Assembly: GCF_014898055.3 (NCBI RefSeq)
Contig: NW_023604295.1
Location: 99,649,591-99,713,590 of the forward strand
Length of the DNA: 64,000 nt
Direction: 5' to 3'
From: Talpa occidentalis
Lineage: Eukaryota; Chordata; Mammalia; Eulipotyphla; Talpidae
In this document: in pieces, positions 1 to 10,979 of the stretch
Position numbering within the stretch: position 1 is the first letter of the stretch
How the letters are laid out: the number at the start of each line of letters is the position of its first letter
Notes under the pieces: model-generated
What the model was told of the DNA's origin: nothing
The model's input: the letters and a program-made list of their open reading frames with translations, nothing else
Database searches by the model: none
Program-made: the position numbers and the translations under genes

Positions 1-857
1 CAAGTATTGGTATCATTAAATTGTAGGTTAGCTAACTGAGGCTGGAAATTTTAAGCAAACTGCTGATAGGAAGTCAAATATTAAATAACCCTTCTATGTA
101 AATAGCAACAACAATAGCATTAACATTAGTGAAATTTCCCCAAGAGTGTTTATGGAAGTTACAGGAGCAAATTGGATCATTTAAACCATTTTATAAAATG
201 AATTCCTTAATTGCTTACTGGGAATGCTGTATTTATGCACTCCATAATATATAGGAAAATGGAGATGTTGATGTCGTTGTTTGGTCGACAATGTTTTCAT
301 GACTAAATGTCTATTTTATCACTGGCAATACTCTTTAAAAAAATCTCAAACCCATGTGAAGTTTGTGTTTCCAGTCCTATAGAATAAAGATCTTGCTGTT
401 ACAGAAGAAACTTAAAATATGAATAGTTCTAATTATCTATTAACTCCTGTTATGGAAAGAGGAGAAAAAATTACTGGCCATAGTCTGGAAATCTGGGATC
501 AACTCTGACTCTTACATTTAATAATTACATGATTTATATAATTGTTTGGCCTTTGGGGGTCTTAACTTTCTTATCTGATGATGAAGACATTGAAATGTGA
601 AATCTATTTCAACTTCTATATTATTAGCATACATCCTACTGGAGGGCTTTCCATCATAAAGAATTCACGGATGCTAAATTTGGGAGTCTTTAACTTTTTG
701 AAAATGTATTTGTTTTGCTCTCACACTTGAACAATAGTTTGGTTTGGATGGCATTCTATATTTAGAAGTATTTTTCTTTAGGACTTTGAAGACACTATTA
801 AAGCTTGATTTCAATTTTAACAAATATAGAATATACTATGTTCTATGTACTTTCCAA
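1..857. other. Unassigned AT-rich sequence
   Basis: No open frame, RNA gene or repeat could be recognised here. Base composition is AT-rich and stop codons are frequent on both strands. It is probably unique intergenic or intronic DNA, possibly with repeats too decayed to see by eye. Confidence 0.5.
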
Positions 858-1070
858 ATATTAACTCACTTCTTCCTTTAACCACTCTGTGAGGGAAATA
901 CTACTATCCAGTTTACAGATGCGGAAATGAAGAACTAGGAGGACAAATAGCTTACCTGACGTCACAGTTTTCACACTTGATCTTAGCCAAAAGGCCAAGA
1001 AGTGATGACATCACAGTTTTCAAATGGTAGAATCCATGTGCTCTTAAGTAGATCCTCTGCTGGCTCTTCT
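858..1070 (+). repeat. MIR SINE, interrupted
   Basis: The order of motifs matches the MIR core: a TTAACTCACTTC-like segment, a CTCTGTGAGG(G)AAATACTA segment, then a GTTTACAGATGCGGAAATGAAG segment in pieces of the usual order, followed by an eroded CACAG segment. MIR is an ancient tRNA-derived mammalian SINE, so this copy predates placental radiation. Its 3' half is split by a U2 snRNA fragment with duplicated flanks. Confidence 0.7.
957..1022 (-). pseudogene. RNU2 (pseudogene fragment): U2 snRNA 5'-end fragment with target-site duplication
   Basis: Positions 974-1006, read on the minus strand, reproduce about the first 33 nt of U2 spliceosomal RNA with only about two C-to-T-type changes, including the highly characteristic GGCCTTTTGGCTAAGATCA. 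The fragment stops within U2 stem-loop I / the following region and has no poly(A). It is flanked by 17-bp direct repeats, tgacgtcacagttttca (957-973) and tgacatcacagttttca (1006-1022), that differ at one base. The repeats show insertion by target-primed reverse transcription or a related L1 process into a pre-existing MIR. It cannot function as U2: the branch-point recognition region, Sm site and later stem-loops are absent. Confidence 0.85.
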
Positions 1071-2030
1071 TGTTTCTTTATATATAATCCTCATTATTTT
1101 TCCATGAAGATTTTAGTGTCTTCTTTTTTCCCTTGGTGTTCTGAAGTTTCAGCATAATGAGACTAGGGTATGTGTGTGTGCACATGTGTGAAATTTTTAT
1201 TCTACTTCATACTTGCTAAGCCCTTTTAGTCAGGTAGACTTATGTCATTTTTCTTCCATTCTTGGAAATTTATCTATACATTCCAGGTATAGAATTATGT
1301 GCTTTCTCTTTTCCTGAACTTCTTTTAATCATATGATCAAACTTTTGGATTTTTTACACCTGTATCTTCATTTTACTTTCATATTCTTACATCTTTATTT
1401 GTTTCTACTGCATTCTGATAAGATTCTTCCACTAAACTTCCAGATCATTAACTATCCTTCTAAGAAGTATATTTTTATTTGTAGACCATTTATTGAATTT
1501 CCTTAATAATTTAATTTTAATGTCTATGATCTCTATTTGATGGTTTCACACACCTACATGCATGTATGTCAATCACTTTGTTAACATATATTTTAAGAAA
1601 TTAATTGAAGTTAATTCACTGTTCTTCTCATCTAATTCTATTTATGTTTCTAAAGTAACATTTTCTTCATTTATTGAGGTTATCGGCTCTTGTGGCATTA
1701 AATTTCACCAAATGTATAGTGATTTTTGATTAAAAATACATTGGTATTAAAATAACATGTTAGCTGAGTGTTTATTAGTAACTACACTGGGGAAAGTTGT
1801 ATATTAAAAACTGTAAATGATTTCCTTAAAGATACAGGGTCCATAAGATTGTACTGAAATGAAATCATACTCCAAAAATGTATACAAAGATGTACAAAAG
1901 AAATGGTTGCAACAGGTGGCAGTGGCAGGCTTGGGAAAGACTCTTCCTGTCTAGATCATGAGTTGTTCTAGGGAAAATAGACTGAACTTCTTCCCAGGAA
2001 TTCTCACCCTCCCTGGAATCTTAGGGTGAT
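1071..2030. other. Unassigned AT-rich sequence
   Basis: AT-rich, with a short TG run near 1170-1190. No coding potential or confident repeat was seen. Confidence 0.45.
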
Positions 2031-2105
2031 ATTTTATTTTATTTTATTTTTTAGTTTTTTTATTTTATATATTTTTCATCATTTTTCATTTTTGCATAAT
2101 GTAAA
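2031..2105 (-). repeat. Possible very short L1 3'-end insertion
   Basis: A T-rich run (TATTTTATTTTATTTT) is followed by TCATTTTTCATTTTTGCATAATG. This resembles the reverse complement of the L1 3' terminus seen at 13190-13250 (TGTGCAAAAATGAACAATGATG). If correct, this is an L1 truncated to its last few dozen bases. The match is short, so confidence is low. Confidence 0.35.
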
Positions 2106-3810
2106 GATTTCTGTTTCAAATCTCTCTTGATGTTTACCCCACATGCCTCAACCCATGCCCTCAATTGACTAGCATCACTATGTGATAATTTTTAGGACAG
2201 CTGTTGAATAATCAGGGTAAAGTACAGATGTATATGATAGGGAGGAGAGAGATTGGACTGAGAGCCATAAGACTTAGTTCTTAATTTTAAGACTGAATTG
2301 AATTTTTGTTAGGTTTTGAGTTTCTGATCTATTTGTAGCATTGACTGTAATAAATACATTTGTAAGATGAGGGTTTATATAAATTTTATGTTTGGAAATT
2401 TTGAATAATGTAATTGCTTGTCAACATTCTTTACTTCATTTCAGCAAAATGAGACTTAAAAATACATTTTGCTTAAGTGGAACATTAATATCCTTAACCA
2501 AACATAAAAAATGAGATAAATGTAAGTGTGAAATTAGAAAAAAAAATGAGTTGTGCATTAAAATTAATTACAGCTTCTTTAGAAATGTGTCAGTTAAACT
2601 GTAAAATTATCATTAAAGATTAATTGCATATGAGCTAAAATTGCTAAAGGAAACTTAGGCATTACAAGTAAAGTTATGGAGATAATCAAATAACAATATT
2701 TAAAGAGAAAGTCACTTTAACTCCAGATTCGGAATTTACAAACCAAACAGATTCAGGTCACATACTCTGCAGGGAACAATAAAAGGAACTATGAGCTTGG
2801 GGAGAATTTGGAAGAGGGGAGAATGCAGAGAACCAAATCCTTTATAAAAGAATCTGCCCCTGACTAAATGGGATTATTTTTGCTTTCATTTCCAGTTTCA
2901 TACTCATAAAGGAAAGAAGTTTCCCTGGAATCTTATACCAGGAAACTGGTTGTATCCTGAGAACACGGGCGGTGGATTGGGAAGCTGGGACTGTAGTCCT
3001 TGCTCTTCCACATGGTGGCAGAGAGAGCCTGGATGCATAAGAACTTCCAAAGACTTGTATTACTTTAAGCATAGAATGAGCAGACAAGCTCATATGACTA
3101 CTTGTAGGCTTGTGAATCTAGAATTAAAAGCCCAGGATTACCAAAAATCAGCATACTTAAACATTTCAGAAAACTTAAGAGATGTAATGTGTCCTTTGAG
3201 TTAAGTGAAATTACAAATGAAAGAGGTCAGTCTGTATTCTAGATTTTAGAAAAACAAAAAGTATTTTATCTCTCCTTCTACAACTCTGTCAATGGATTAT
3301 ATCATATTTCAAAATCCAGCCCATTTTTGGCATCCCCTAGGGAAGATTAAAAACTTTCCCCTAATCTAGCACTAAGGGAGATGGTAAAATTTAAACTTTC
3401 AATTATCATAAGAAATTCCCCCAAAGTTGATTATATCTAAAGTGGTGTGTGTGTGAAGGTGACTGAACACTTTGGATGACAGTGATGACTGTTCTTTCTT
3501 TCCAGTGTTCTCAGGCCTTTTCCATATCTCAACACTGATCATTTTTTTCTGTTCTTGCCAATTCATGTCTTTTCACCTCACCTCACCTTCATTTAAATCT
3601 ACCTCCACTTCTGACAGATTCCAAATTTTCAACATGTTTGGTCAGTATCAAAGGAAATACATTTCCACACCAGTCAAACTATGCTCAGTGAACTTCACAG
3701 TGTATCCAAGGCATTTAGTTGGAGTGGAGTTCTATAGTGAGCATATTGCTGGAGATCACGCTCCTGTGTGAAAGCTAGAGGAGATGGTGATGTGACAGCT
3801 GTATAACTTT
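2106..3810. other. Unassigned sequence
   Basis: No recognisable gene. Short open frames of 83-99 codons occur around 2842-3771 on both strands, but they have no domain, no splice context and overlap one another. Nothing else was supported by eye. Confidence 0.45.
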
Positions 3811-4109
3811 CCTTGAAATGGAGCATTTTTGAAAAAAAAAATTATTTATTTATGTATACAAGAGCTGGGATACAGGTCAGAGATGTAGGGGTTGAGAGGA
3901 TTCACCAGAGACAGAGTAGGGAACAGAACAGGCAGACTGAAATACACCACTGAGGGGAGCAGCGGGCCAGTCAGGAGAGGTCTGTTGCACCATGTGGAAT
4001 GCTCCCTGGCCTGCTGGGGATCGAACTGTGCTGCAGAGGCTGCGGACAGCTTCATAGGTTGTGTCTTAACCCCTTACACCACCAGGGAGACCTTGAAATG
4101 GAGCATTTT
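3811..4109 (-). repeat. tRNA-derived SINE, subfamily B, with 19-bp TSD
   Basis: The element lies at 3831-4090 on the minus strand. Its 5' end reads GGTCTCCCTGGTGGTGTAAGGGGTTAAG and its tail (CCAGCTCTTGTATACATAAATAAAT) ends in poly(A) at 3831-3840. Direct repeats of ccttgaaatggagcatttt flank it (3811-3829 and 4091-4109). The near-perfect duplication shows a clean L1-type insertion. Confidence 0.9.
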
Positions 4110-4537
4110 AAAGGGTGCTTTGAAGAGAAGAAGCAGTACACGTGCGCTCTCTCTCCACATTCCACCTCAAAATAGTAGATGTTATATTTACTTGATTTAG
4201 CAAGAAAAGAGACAGAGAAAGAATAAAAAAGAGAGATGGGTGGGTGGTAGAGAGAGCCATCTCCAATGGAAGGGATTTAAATATTCCATGTGTTAATAGA
4301 TGACTGGGGTAAGAGAGCCTTGAGGTGAACTATATGAAGACCATGCTCTAAGTTAGCTTCCTAATGTTCTCTGTCCATATGCCATATTTCTTTTTAAAGC
4401 AAAGGAAATGGTTGAGGTATTGGTATCTAATTTTTTACCATTATTTCCTCCCCCTCATGTGAAATGTAGCAGGCACATAATTGGATTCATTTTCCCCCCA
4501 ATAGTTTTGAATACAAAACTATTTTTTGCAAAGCCTC
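4110..4537. other. Unassigned sequence
   Basis: Purine-rich around 4200-4260 (GAGAGA-type runs). No gene or repeat was identified. Confidence 0.4.
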
Positions 4538-4660
4538 TTTTTCTTTTCTAAATTTCTAAATAAGAGGAATTCATTGAGCAAAAAGGTAAACTGATTTGTA
4601 AAGTTTAGATAGAGTTGTGTAGGAATATTGAATAAATTAAAGAGGACAAAGATGACAGAA
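4538..4660 (+). repeat. Local direct duplication, copy 1
   Basis: This 123-bp segment recurs in the same orientation at 5549-5672 with about eight differences (roughly 93% identity). It does not resemble a family seen elsewhere in the window. Confidence 0.85.
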
Positions 4661-4859
4661 ACTAATAATAATGACTAATAATGACTAATAAACATTTGAA
4701 AAGAGATTCCACTTCAAATTATGATTTACTAAGCAATTTAGCATAGATTTAAAATATATTACCCCATGAACATGAGGTATATGAAAATAGGCAATTTTTT
4801 TTGCATCTAGTGATAGAAGATTCCAAATTTTTCTAAATTTTTAGGGCAATTTTGCAGTT

Positions 4860-5540
4860 TATGTCAAAAACTTTAGATGTGCTCATACACTTTGACTCAG
4901 CAATTGTATTTAAATAAAAGTAAATGTGCACAAAGATTTAACTTTAAGAATGCTTATTAAAATAACAATATTGTTTAGAAAACCTAAACACTTGAAAATA
5001 GGTTGAATGTTCAGCAAAAGGGGAGTGGTTAAGTAAATGTATCTCATCCACAAAAGGAAATACTTTATGGCCATTAAAATGATATGATTATAGGGCCTCC
5101 CCGGTGGCACAGCGGTTGAGCGCTGGGTTGCGAAGCTGCCCGCAGCGTCTGCAGCGCCGGTTCGATCCCCGGAAGCTCTCCGGAGGAGGGTCCCACATGG
5201 CACACAGACCTCTCCTGCCACCTGCTGCTCCCCTCAGCAGTGTACTTCGGTCCTTTTGCCTGCTCTGCTCCCTGCTCTGGCTCTGGTGAATTCTCTCACC
5301 CTCCCGCGCTTCTGACTGTACCCAGTGCTTGTATAAAATAAATAAATAAATAAATAAATAAATCTTTTTTAAAAAAAAGATATGATTATAAAGAAAGGTT
5401 CTTATTGACAACATGCTACATGTTGAAGTGTTTCAAACACAGCATATGATGCCATTTTGTCAAAAATTTAAAAAGTGTGTATTAGAGCATTGAAAGGATA
5501 ATATATCAATATATTAACAGTCATTACAGCTTATGAGTGG
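4860..5540 (+). repeat. Ancient L1M-type 3' region, split by a SINE
   Basis: Phrases typical of old L1 3' ends occur in order: CTTTGACTCAGCAATTG, GGTTAAGTAAATGTATC, CATCCACAAAAGGAAATAC and TATGGCCATTAAAATGAT. The sequence continues after the SINE at 5391. It is diverged and contains no intact ORF2 reading frame. Confidence 0.6.
5081..5390 (+). repeat. tRNA-derived SINE, subfamily A, with TSD
   Basis: The element runs 5093-5378 and begins GGGCCTCCCCGGTGGCACAGCGG. Its RNA polymerase III A box (TGGCACAGCGG) is near position 12 and its B box (GGTTCGATCCC) is near position 67. The tail is CAGTGCTTGTATAAAATAAATAAAT...TTTTTTAAAAAAAA. The 12-bp direct repeats gatatgattata lie at 5081-5092 and 5379-5390. 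Little divergence from its relatives suggests a young copy. It inserted into the old L1. Confidence 0.92.
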
Positions 5541-5548
5541 TTTTTACA

Positions 5549-5672
5549 TTTTTCTTTTCTAAATTTCTAAAATAAGATGAATTCATTGGGCAATGAGGTA
5601 AACTGATTTGTAAAGGTTAGAAAGAGTTGTGTAGGAATATTGAATAAATTAAAGAGAACAAAGATGACAGAA
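5549..5672 (+). repeat. Local direct duplication, copy 2
   Basis: Partner of 4538-4660, about 1.01 kb downstream in the same orientation. The two copies share both ends sharply, and homology stops on either side. Confidence 0.85.
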
Positions 5673-7080
5673 TATAGCTATGTGTTACAAAATCACAGCA
5701 TTCTTATGATCTGAATTTGTCTGGGAACAAGAAGCAGACCTGTGTATAAGGAGCATATTGAGTGTGGAGATGAAGAAAGACCAAGAAAGGCAAGAGAGTA
5801 CTATCTGAGGAAATAGGAAGAAAACAAACTGAATACTGCAGGATCATAGAAAGCTAGGGGAGGGAGTTGTAAGAAGAATGACATAGATCAACAGAATACA
5901 TAATTTCAGAAATATCAAGAGAAAAGTCCACTGAATCTGAGAAAGGACTTTTATAAGAGTCATCACAAGAGAATTATCCATTTTTGGACATTGAAAAAAT
6001 AGAAATAAAATTGTAGAGAATCATTCATTCAAAAATGTTCCAGTGAAAGAAAAAAGAGGAAAAGGCAGATTTTTAGAAGAGATAACAGAACCAAATAAAG
6101 CAGAGTTCTCCAAAATGGAAGAGACCTATGTGTCTCAGAAGGAAAGGTACCTGCAAAGAGAAACTGAAAGTAGTAAGTCAAGGTAATTTAGGAACAAGAT
6201 TTCTGAGAAGGAAGTACTATTTGGATGGTAGGACACCAATTTCACAATTAATCTGATTATAAAGAGACCATCTCTTTCACTTGGAAATCAAGAGTTGATA
6301 AGAGAATGAATATAGACAGCAACAATTGTTGACAGATAAAAATAATGGGTAAATTCGTGCAACTTGGATAGCCTCAAAAAAGAAAGATATGTTCTTGTGG
6401 TAAAGTTATGAAATGTGGGCCAGGGAAAGCAATAGGGATTTAGAGTATTAATTTTAGGAAGTAGGAGAAAATGAGGAAATGAATGAAAATTTTGCCAAGC
6501 ATTACCTACTAGTAGTGATTAGTGTACATCTTTGTCTTAAAAAAATCTAAGTGAACTTTATCTGTCTGTATCCAGAAGCATCATGAAGAGCATTAGAAGG
6601 GAAGAAGACTGCAAATAGTACTTTGTGAGGGGGGAGAAATAAGGGAATCTGGAGTAGCTGAGGACCATATTAAATTAATTGACCTAAGAGTCAATACTAA
6701 ATGTTACCAGAAGGGGGCTCATGAATATGGTGAAGTCAAATGTGCAAAGGGTGAGTCAACTGACTGGAGCTCAGGGAGGATGGAGAAGACAGAGAGAAGT
6801 TTAGTGGGAATGGGGAAGTAGGAAAGGTGAGAAGATCGTGGCCAAAGTAGATTAATAACTGGAGGATGGAGCCATGGAAATAAGTGCCTATATTGGTGGG
6901 GAGAGTACATGTGGGTGCAGAGATGAAGAAGGTATGATTTGAGTAAAAGGTGGGTGTGAAATTGGAGGTGACTATGGAAGTGAACATGAATGCTGTTGTC
7001 ATGGATCTATACCTTGGGGAATATTAGAACTCATGAGACAAAGCTTCTTGTCTAGACATTCATAGGATTAGGAGTATGGT
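5673..7080. other. Unassigned AT/purine-rich sequence
   Basis: Long A- and GA-rich stretches without recognisable repeats or genes. Open frames of 63-88 codons at 6719-7002 on the minus strand are low-complexity S/T/F-rich translations of a GA-rich strand. Confidence 0.45.
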
Positions 7081-7325
7081 AATTAATGATAATGAGCATG
7101 GATTATTCTACACCCATATATAATGTCCCAGTTATGATTACTGAACATTATAAAACCCCTCTAAACCTCAGTCTCCACATCTTCAAAATAATACTGCTAA
7201 TCTCTGACAGATGTTGTAAAGAATAAATGATATATAAATAAGATATCTGGCATATCTTATATATCTGGCATACATCTAATATATGCCATACACAATGTGT
7301 GACTAATGATCTTATTCCTCAGCTA
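7081..7325 (-). repeat. MIR-like SINE relic
   Basis: CCTCAGTCTCCACATCTTCAAAATAATACTGCTAATCTC (in pieces), then AAGAATAAATGATATA, follows the antisense MIR order (CCTCAGTTTCCTCATCTGTAAAATGG... GGATTAAATGA). A short local repeat of ATATCTGGCATA is superimposed at 7236-7290. Confidence 0.55.
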
Positions 7326-9229
7326 TTTATGAGAAAGGTGGTCTTAGCACAGTTATTGCTGTGAGTGGGATAGAAAAGGAGCTGTCCATTGTCTGAGATA
7401 ACCTAAACTTGAATTTTAACACTCTCCAATAATTCTCTGTCCCATTTACCACTGTTCTCTTCAATGCAGTTGAACTTAACCTGGTTGAAGATTTCTAGTT
7501 CCTGCCCCATTAATCCACAAAATGTGACTTGTTGGACTTTCTCTATGAGTTTATCTCCAAACTATTCATTGTCTTTGTTCTGGCATTAATCCTTGAGAAA
7601 TTTTTAATACTAAACCCATATTTTCCTTTATTTTTAGTATTAAAAATATTGCAATATTTAACGATAATAACAGAATCTTAAGTGTCTTATAATTTTTATG
7701 TTCTCTTCAACCATTTTTTAAAAGCAAACCAGTATATAAGATAATTACAGGCATTTCTAGTTCATTAAAATAGTTAAACTAAAATAAACCATTTGATCCT
7801 GACCTACTAGGATTTAATAATTTTGAAAATTGTTTAATGATTATAGATAGTAAAGATATTGTGCCAGTGTACTCATTAGTTAAGCTTTTATTTTTAGTGT
7901 TCTTCAATTTATTAGATTAATAAAATCACATATATTTTGTCAGATTTCATAACAGTTACCTAGAAAAATAACCCAGGTGTTAAGTGCAAATTTTTTGCCA
8001 TTCATACATAAATATAAATTTAAGAACCTTATTTCTGAAAATCACTACTGTCTGGTGGTAATAGATAATGAAGAGCAAGTCTCAATATAGATGAGAGCCA
8101 AAATGTAAAGTTTTCAGGCATCAACATGTAAAAATAGTAAATAAAATCACTTACAGATTTTTAATTCACAAACATGATTATTATACACATATAATTTATC
8201 ATTATTCATGGTGTGTGTGTTTTGAGGATAGTCATAGGTAAGACTTGGCATTACGTTTGAGGCTATAAGAAAGAGAAAGTATAGAGGCCATTACATGTTG
8301 GCATTGCTGGATAGGAAGTAAAGCTAAGAACAAGATGGAAAAGCTGCTCACCATAAAGGTCAGGCTGATTCATTAGATGGGAACAATGAAGACTGGATTT
8401 TCTCTGCCCTTCTCTTTCTCACTTTTCCAACATATTAGATAAACATTTGCATAACTAAATAGGTAAGATCACTAGTGTCCACAGAAATGAATAAAAAATA
8501 AATATTTATGGTTTATGCCTTTACGCTCACTTTGATCCACAGGCCTCCCTATCAGTTTCCTTAATTTCCTTTCTCTGATGGTATACATTATTTCTAAAAG
8601 TGTGTGAGGGTTCTTGCTTCCCAATGTGAAATGAGACATTTGTGAAAAACAATAACATATTTTGTGAATTTCTTACTTTAATGAAATTAGCTGTTTACTC
8701 CTAAGGGCATTATTGATAAATGAGGACTTAAATGTGTCCATGAATCTAAAATTCATGACTCAAGCATAAGAAAAGTTAGAGAGCTATTCCTAGAACAAAG
8801 CATTTGTAAAAAATGGGAACTATCAATTGAAAATACTTTTGGCTCAAATAAAAAAAAGCTTAGTAACCACCATTAAAACAAGACAAACATGGATAAATGT
8901 ATACACACCCTTTTAAAATCCTCTTGGTTCAAAGACAAAGAAAGTTTGCTATCTCCCTCTGAACTTTTGTAAAATAATTAGAACTGAAAGAAAAGTTATT
9001 AAAGAAATAGAAACATATCTAACTTAGTCCTTGATGCTTCTATTCTGTCAGCCCATTTGAAGTGTGTGTTGGGTCTCTCTGGAACCTATACAAATGGAAA
9101 TGTATGTGCGCACTGTTGTGCTTTCGGGTGATTTGAAGTCTTTCATATTTTGAATTCCCATTACTGCACCACCCAAACATCCATACTTACCTTTATCATG
9201 TCTGCTGCCTGTATTTGGCTAACCCCTAA
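7326..9229. other. Unassigned AT-rich sequence
   Basis: AT-rich sequence with many short A/T runs. I could not recognise a repeat family or a gene. Confidence 0.4.
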
Positions 9230-9840
9230 CCGCTAACCATTTTCAATTGAAGCGCATCTGCTTGGTGCTAAGCAGCTAGCTGAGAAGATTCCTTCCTCGC
9301 AATCAACACAACCATAGCATGAAATGAAGACACGGAATGAGGCAGAAAGAGAGAGGAAGAGAAGGGGAGGGAGCACTATTTCTATTTTAAAAAGCCTGTG
9401 CCTTCTTATGTGTTCTGGAAGGACTATTAATATTTCTTCCTCACTCCTCCTGCACTGCGAGGCTTCCCTTTCTCTCCCACCCTCACCTCCCCATGCAGGC
9501 AAAGTCTTGAATCAGCAGATTCTGAGCTCAGAGCAGTAAAGAGCTATTGAGGGACAGACTCTGATAGCATTACGGCCAAACATGGAACCATTTTCTGTGG
9601 CGAATCGCTGAGTTCTACCTGGTTATCTCTTGCCTTGCACATCACTTCCAAATGACATGCTCTCAGTCTGGGCAAAAATGAGAGTTTTTTAAAGAACTGG
9701 GATTTCAATAATATGTGACGAAAGGATGAGATTACTTTCTGAGGTAGGGGAAGGCAGGAGGAAAAGAGGGAGGGAGAGGGAGAGGGAAAGAGGTGGGAGG
9801 AGGGAGAGAGAAACAACTGTGCATCCCATAGAGCACTTGA
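9230..9840. other. Non-repetitive block ending in a GA-rich tract
   Basis: Unlike its surroundings this stretch is balanced in composition and has no recognisable repeat in 9230-9720. At 9746-9815 it becomes an imperfect (GAGGGA)n purine tract. Short open frames on both strands are by-products of the purine bias. Confidence 0.45.
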
Positions 9841-10979
9841 TTACATACATGGATTTCTCCAGTTCTTGTGACCAGTCTTCCTCTAACTTCAGGAGGTCAA
9901 AGAAGAACAAGTCATTTTAATTTCCTTTATTTGTCTTCGTACTTTCTCCAGTTTCTCTCACGGGTGGCAACTGAATGTTGTAGATACTCAAATAACCTTG
10001 AGTTATTTATAGGAATTACTATAATTTGACTATTACAGAGTTAAGGAAGGTGGAGACGAATACTATTATGTATTTTCCAAAATATAGAGAGTGAAATAAA
10101 TAGGCACTAGAGGCCTTCAGAGAAATATATCCATCTGTACTGGGCATTTGGGAAATTTGGAAACCAGCAGTTTTTGAAGTAGAATTAGTGGCCAGCTCTT
10201 CAGTCTGCTTACAAGAAGAAAAAGCAATTCTAGAGTTCCCAACACTCCCCAATGTCCTGAATGCCTACTCTTTCATTAGAAAGGTCTAGAAGAATAACGG
10301 AGGTACAATTGATTGCCACATATCTTCAATTAGTCGGCATTATGTTGTGAATTTCTCTTCATTTAATTCAGGAAACATGAAGAGATGGTGAATAAAAGAA
10401 AGATTTTTTGGTGCACCCTTGTGAGATTAAAAAAAAAAAATCAAACATGAAAAAGGCAGTCTTTGACTATAAAATGTGTACAGTTGCTTCCACATCTTTC
10501 CTACAAAGGAAGGTACATTTTCATTTCAATTTGAGAGTGGTGTTTATTTCTCTCAAATAGAGGTACAGTCTTATGCCTGGAGATGGGGCCTGCAGAGTCT
10601 AAACTGATACTCTTCCTAACCCTCTCAGCTGCAGTGATGAAGATAGGGACAAGGGGCTTCTCCTAGACCTTCAATGGACCATATCCTGGGGGATATGTAC
10701 AAAATAAAAGGTCCCAATATAAGGATGAATTAAAACAAAGCAGAACCCTTATCAAAAACATCAAGAAAAACAAAACTCAGAATGGGTCTTACCCTTTAAT
10801 AGCTAGTAAATTTGAGAAACATGCATACTTAAGGTACTAATGCAACGTTTTTATTTGACAAAGAGAAGGAAAAGCTATCTTTCTAAGTGTATATGTATAT
10901 ATATGCATACTAATTGAAAATAATTAAGTCACTACAGTAAATTGTAAAAGTTTTTCTTCACCAAATCCCTCATTTTCAC
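9841..10979. other. Unassigned sequence
   Basis: No gene, RNA or confident repeat was seen. A small alternating TA/GTATAT run lies near 10890-10905. Confidence 0.4.

Noticed and set aside
5104..5414. Several frames on both strands with shared peptides such as RLSAGLRSCPQ
   Set aside because: These peptides recur at every SINE copy in the window because they are translations of the SINE, not genes.
9740..9820. Purine-rich GA tract as a possible triplex or promoter element
   Set aside because: Imperfect simple repeat of a kind that is very common; no supporting motif or CpG context.
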